Positions 62,129 through 64,000 of a stretch of 64,000 nucleotides of DNA are shown piece by piece; position 1 is the first letter of the stretch; the number at the start of each line of letters is the position of its first letter. Below the pieces are notes generated by a model that had not been told where the DNA came from, made no database searches, and saw only the letters and a list, made by a program, of their open reading frames with translations. The position numbers and the translations under genes were made by a program. Source of the stretch: CAVQND01 sp049518415 (GTDB taxonomy: Bacteria; Verrucomicrobiota; Verrucomicrobiia; Limisphaerales; UBA8199); contig JBEKRX010000037.1 in assembly GCA_049518415.1 (NCBI GenBank), forward strand, positions 1-64,000, read 5' to 3'.

Positions 62129-62184
62129 TTTGCGCCTGGCTGGGAGTTGCTCGCCGGCGCTGAAGACGATAAGCTTGCCCAGTT

Positions 62185-63240
62185 ATGCGCAAAAGAGCCC
62201 CGCTTGCAACCTGCCTGCTGCTGGTCGTGTTTGTTCTGTGCGCCCTGGATGGCGCGCTTCCCATCGGGGGCGCTGAGTCAGCCAACCCGCCGGCGGGCGC
62301 GGCTCAGCAGCAGACGCAAGCGATCGGACGGCCCGTGCGGGTGGTCAGCCTTAGCTTCCATGGCAAGAGCCTGGCCGAGATTACGGAGCTTGTGGACCGG
62401 GAGGGAGCCAAGGGGGCGGACCTGATTGTCCTGCCCGAGACCTGGCGAGGTCAAAAGGACAGCCCGGAGGCTTTGGACGGTCCCACGATTAGCGGGATGG
62501 CGGCGCTGGCGAAGCGGCACAGCACCTACCTGGTCTGTCCGATTGACCGCCGGGAGGGCAACCGCCGGCTGAACTCGGCGGTGCTGCTGGACCGGGCCGG
62601 GGCAATCGCGGGTGTCTATGACAAGGTTTATCCCTACTGGAGCGAGTATGATCTGCATCCGCCGGTAGAGCCTGGGCGGCAGGTGAAGGTGTTTGAGACC
62701 GATTTCGGCAAGCTGGGCCTGGCGATCTGTTTCGATGTCAATTTCCCCGAGGTCTGGGAACAACTGTCCGAGCAGGGGGCTGAACTGGTGGTCTGGCCGA
62801 GCGCGTATTCGGCCGGCACATCCCTCCAGGCGCATGCGCTCAACCACCACTTCTATATCGTGACCTCCACGCTGACCTGCGACTGCCTGGTGTACGACAT
62901 CACGGGCGAACAACTGCTCTACCAAAAGAGTCCCCAGGTCAATGTGAGCCGGATCACCCTCGACCTGGACCGGGGCATCTATCACCAGAACTTCAACCTG
63001 GAAAAGCGGGATAAGCTGCTGAAAGAACACGGCAACGCGGTGAAACAGGTCAAGTGGCTGGAGCGCGAGCAGTGGTTTGTGCTGCAGGCCACGAGGCCAG
63101 GGGTGAGCGCGCGGGGCTTGGGGCAGCAGTACGGCCTGGAGGAATTGCGGACGTACCTCCGCCGCAGCCGGGTGGAGATCGACCAGCGGCGCGGGTGGAA
63201 GCTGGCCGAGCCCAGCCGTGCCGGCGCCGGAGGCAAGTAA
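62185..63240 (+). CDS. Exported carbon-nitrogen hydrolase (nitrilase superfamily)
   Basis: A 351-residue protein with a signal peptide (LATCLLLVVFVLCALDGALP). The Glu-Lys-Cys catalytic triad is complete: Glu85 in IVLPETWRG, Lys147 in VYDKVYPYW, and Cys182 in GLAICFDVNFPE. The enzyme should hydrolyse an amide or nitrile C-N bond. Most family members are cytoplasmic, so the signal peptide points to a periplasmic substrate. The C-terminal about 80 residues are a helical extension. It is divergent from the GH99-like gene across repeat copy 3. Confidence 0.85.
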   Translation: MRKRAPLATCLLLVVFVLCALDGALPIGGAESANPPAGAAQQQTQAIGRPVRVVSLSFHGKSLAEITELVDREGAKGADLIVLPETWRGQKDSPEALDGPTISGMAALAKRHSTYLVCPIDRREGNRRLNSAVLLDRAGAIAGVYDKVYPYWSEYDLHPPVEPGRQVKVFETDFGKLGLAICFDVNFPEVWEQLSEQGAELVVWPSAYSAGTSLQAHALNHHFYIVTSTLTCDCLVYDITGEQLLYQKSPQVNVSRITLDLDRGIYHQNFNLEKRDKLLKEHGNAVKQVKWLEREQWFVLQATRPGVSARGLGQQYGLEELRTYLRRSRVEIDQRRGWKLAEPSRAGAGGK

Positions 63241-63287
63241 GACTGGCTCAGAGGCGGGGGCACAATCCAGACCCGCGCGGGCCGTCC

Positions 63288-63367
63288 GTGAACACGTCGC
63301 GGATGACGTCCAGGCAGTCGAAGCCATAACGGCGGGTGGGTTCGATATAATGGCCCTCGCCGAACTC
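63288..63367 (-). pseudogene. 80-bp fragment of a second GH99-like gene
   Basis: Matches 59415-59494 at about 76 of 80 positions and encodes the same EFGEGHYIEPTR.YGFD.LDVI region. Nothing homologous flanks it. It is a relic of a paralogue or of a local duplication. Confidence 0.6.
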
Positions 63368-63431
63368 TCGGGGCGATGGGTGTCCACGCGGCCGGCATTG
63401 TGCTGGTCCGCATGATGAACGGAATCGGGGC

Positions 63432-63482
63432 CGTTACTGCTGCTTGATGCGGTAGAACCTCGAGGGGTTAGGTGAAGCAGCA
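63432..63482 (-). pseudogene. C-terminal tail relic of a secreted protein
   Basis: Seventeen codons read TPAASPNPSRFYRIKQQ and stop, preceded by an in-frame stop. RFYRI/RFYRL tails end many verrucomicrobial secreted proteins, including the one at 30330-32330. The rest of 63241-63554 shows nothing else apart from the GH99 fragment. Confidence 0.35.
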
Positions 63483-63554
63483 GGAGTTCAGGCAATCCTG
63501 GCAGTGGCCGGCCAGTTCAATGCTGGCTGAACTCGCCGCGAGGAACGCAAACGC

Positions 63555-64000
63555 TTAGCCTGTCACTGCCAAGTCAAGGAGGTCCTCGACCGGCGCAGCA
63601 ACCTGACGGGCGAAGGCAAATTCGATGTCGGTGATTCGTGGTGCGATGGCCTTGATGCGCGAATCGAGGTTCTCGGCATCCTTATGAAGAAGCGGGCTCT
63701 GGCCCGCAGGATCAATACCCGCCGGCTCCAGGATATCCTTGGCGACCATGTGGCTGCACCAAGCACGGGGCGAAAACGCAGGGGCCTTCTTGTTTCGCTT
63801 CGCCTCAAGAATGGCCTCTTGCGCTTCAGCTTCGCCGAGAGCCGCGTAGCTGCGAAGGCGGGTGAACGCTCTCGCGGCAGGCTTGAGCCGTTCAGCCCCG
63901 TCCCGCAGAGCGAGGTGGGCGAGCCCTTCTTGGAGGTCGGCGAGCGGTGCGGCCGAAGGGTGAACTGCACGCAGTTGCAGTACGGGGCGAAGGACAGCCT
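63555..64000 (-). CDS. Partial hypothetical protein at the window edge
   Basis: The frame is open from 63555 to the window end and so lacks its N-terminus; about 147 residues are visible. It is a helical, charged sequence (PAARAFTRLRSYAALGEAEA, QEAILEAKRNKKAPAF, NLDSRIKAIAPRITDIEFAF) ending VEDLLDLAVTG. I do not recognise the family and see no signal or catalytic motif. An ATG at 63749 would give only 64 residues and breaks the helical pattern, so the longer partial reading is preferred. Confidence 0.5.
   Translation of the reverse strand, partial: AVLRPVLQLRAVHPSAAPLADLQEGLAHLALRDGAERLKPAARAFTRLRSYAALGEAEAQEAILEAKRNKKAPAFSPRAWCSHMVAKDILEPAGIDPAGQSPLLHKDAENLDSRIKAIAPRITDIEFAFARQVAAPVEDLLDLAVTG

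Noticed and set aside
63563..63970. 135-residue Arg/Ser-rich minus-strand frame
   Set aside because: It is compositionally unlike a protein; the overlapping frame open to the window edge has the better helical pattern.

Overview
The window looks like a GC-rich chromosome segment of a verrucomicrobial bacterium (Verrucomicrobiota, most likely the Pedosphaerales/Limisphaerales side of the phylum). The evidence is the gene mix: Tat-exported sugar-isomerase-fold proteins, SSS symporters, secreted glycoside hydrolases, a prepilin-type H-X9-DG protein, LamG and carboxypeptidase-regulatory repeat proteins, and C-termini of the RFYR(I/L) type. This is inference from protein content; no rRNA is present. 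Shine-Dalgarno sequences are weak or absent for most genes, and several gene pairs overlap by four bases (GTGA or ATGA).

Layout. 1-12.4 kb is a plant-polysaccharide block. A minus-strand operon (GH28 pectinase, cupin, mannitol-dehydrogenase-like oxidoreductase, RubisCO-like protein, a decayed URO-D gene, SGLT-type symporter) is followed by a GH38-like exported enzyme and a divergent Tat-exported isomerase-fold protein. 13-17 kb holds a copper P-type ATPase facing an ECF sigma / anti-sigma-like / periplasmic metal-sensor operon. 17-24.4 kb is mostly housekeeping: recF, a DUF1844 protein, a Lon N-domain protein, trigger factor, an NtrC-type regulator and HU. 24-30.2 kb is an accessory stretch (prepilin-like, GH28-like, VOC-like, TIM-barrel hydrolase, GIY-YIG) bounded by a tRNA 3'-end copy and an intact tRNA-Val(GAC). 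30-39 kb carries a CBM-like secreted protein, a second symporter, a second isomerase-fold protein and a Gfo/Idh/MocA dehydrogenase.

39.2-44.5 kb is an SOS-type cassette. lexA is followed by a single 1524-residue reading frame that joins a catalytically intact Y-family polymerase (DinB) to a DnaE2-like C-family polymerase, then by a hemerythrin. 44.8-48 kb has a Spy-like secreted protein, a third isomerase-fold protein and an ERCC4/XPF-type nuclease.

48.2-62 kb is a minus-strand run of large secreted proteins. Two neighbouring pairs of frames (53395-54552 with 51868-53343, and 55529-56887 with 54569-55480) are each separated by one in-frame UGA. The codons after the UGA encode a shared G-x-x-C-S-x-S-W-R-x-P motif, and a hairpin 14 nt after each UGA shows two compensatory base-pair changes between the paralogues. 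I interpret these as two undescribed selenoproteins that gene callers would split. A GH10 xylanase, a LamG+GH99-like protein and an exported nitrilase-family protein follow, and the window ends inside a partial gene.

The intergenic DNA is rich in structure. There is a three-copy element built on 9-bp units (19.8, 57.0 and 62.0 kb), several long palindromes, and a 7-bp (AGCCTCC) repeat that sits both between genes and inside the copper ATPase gene, where a change in copy number would shift the frame.
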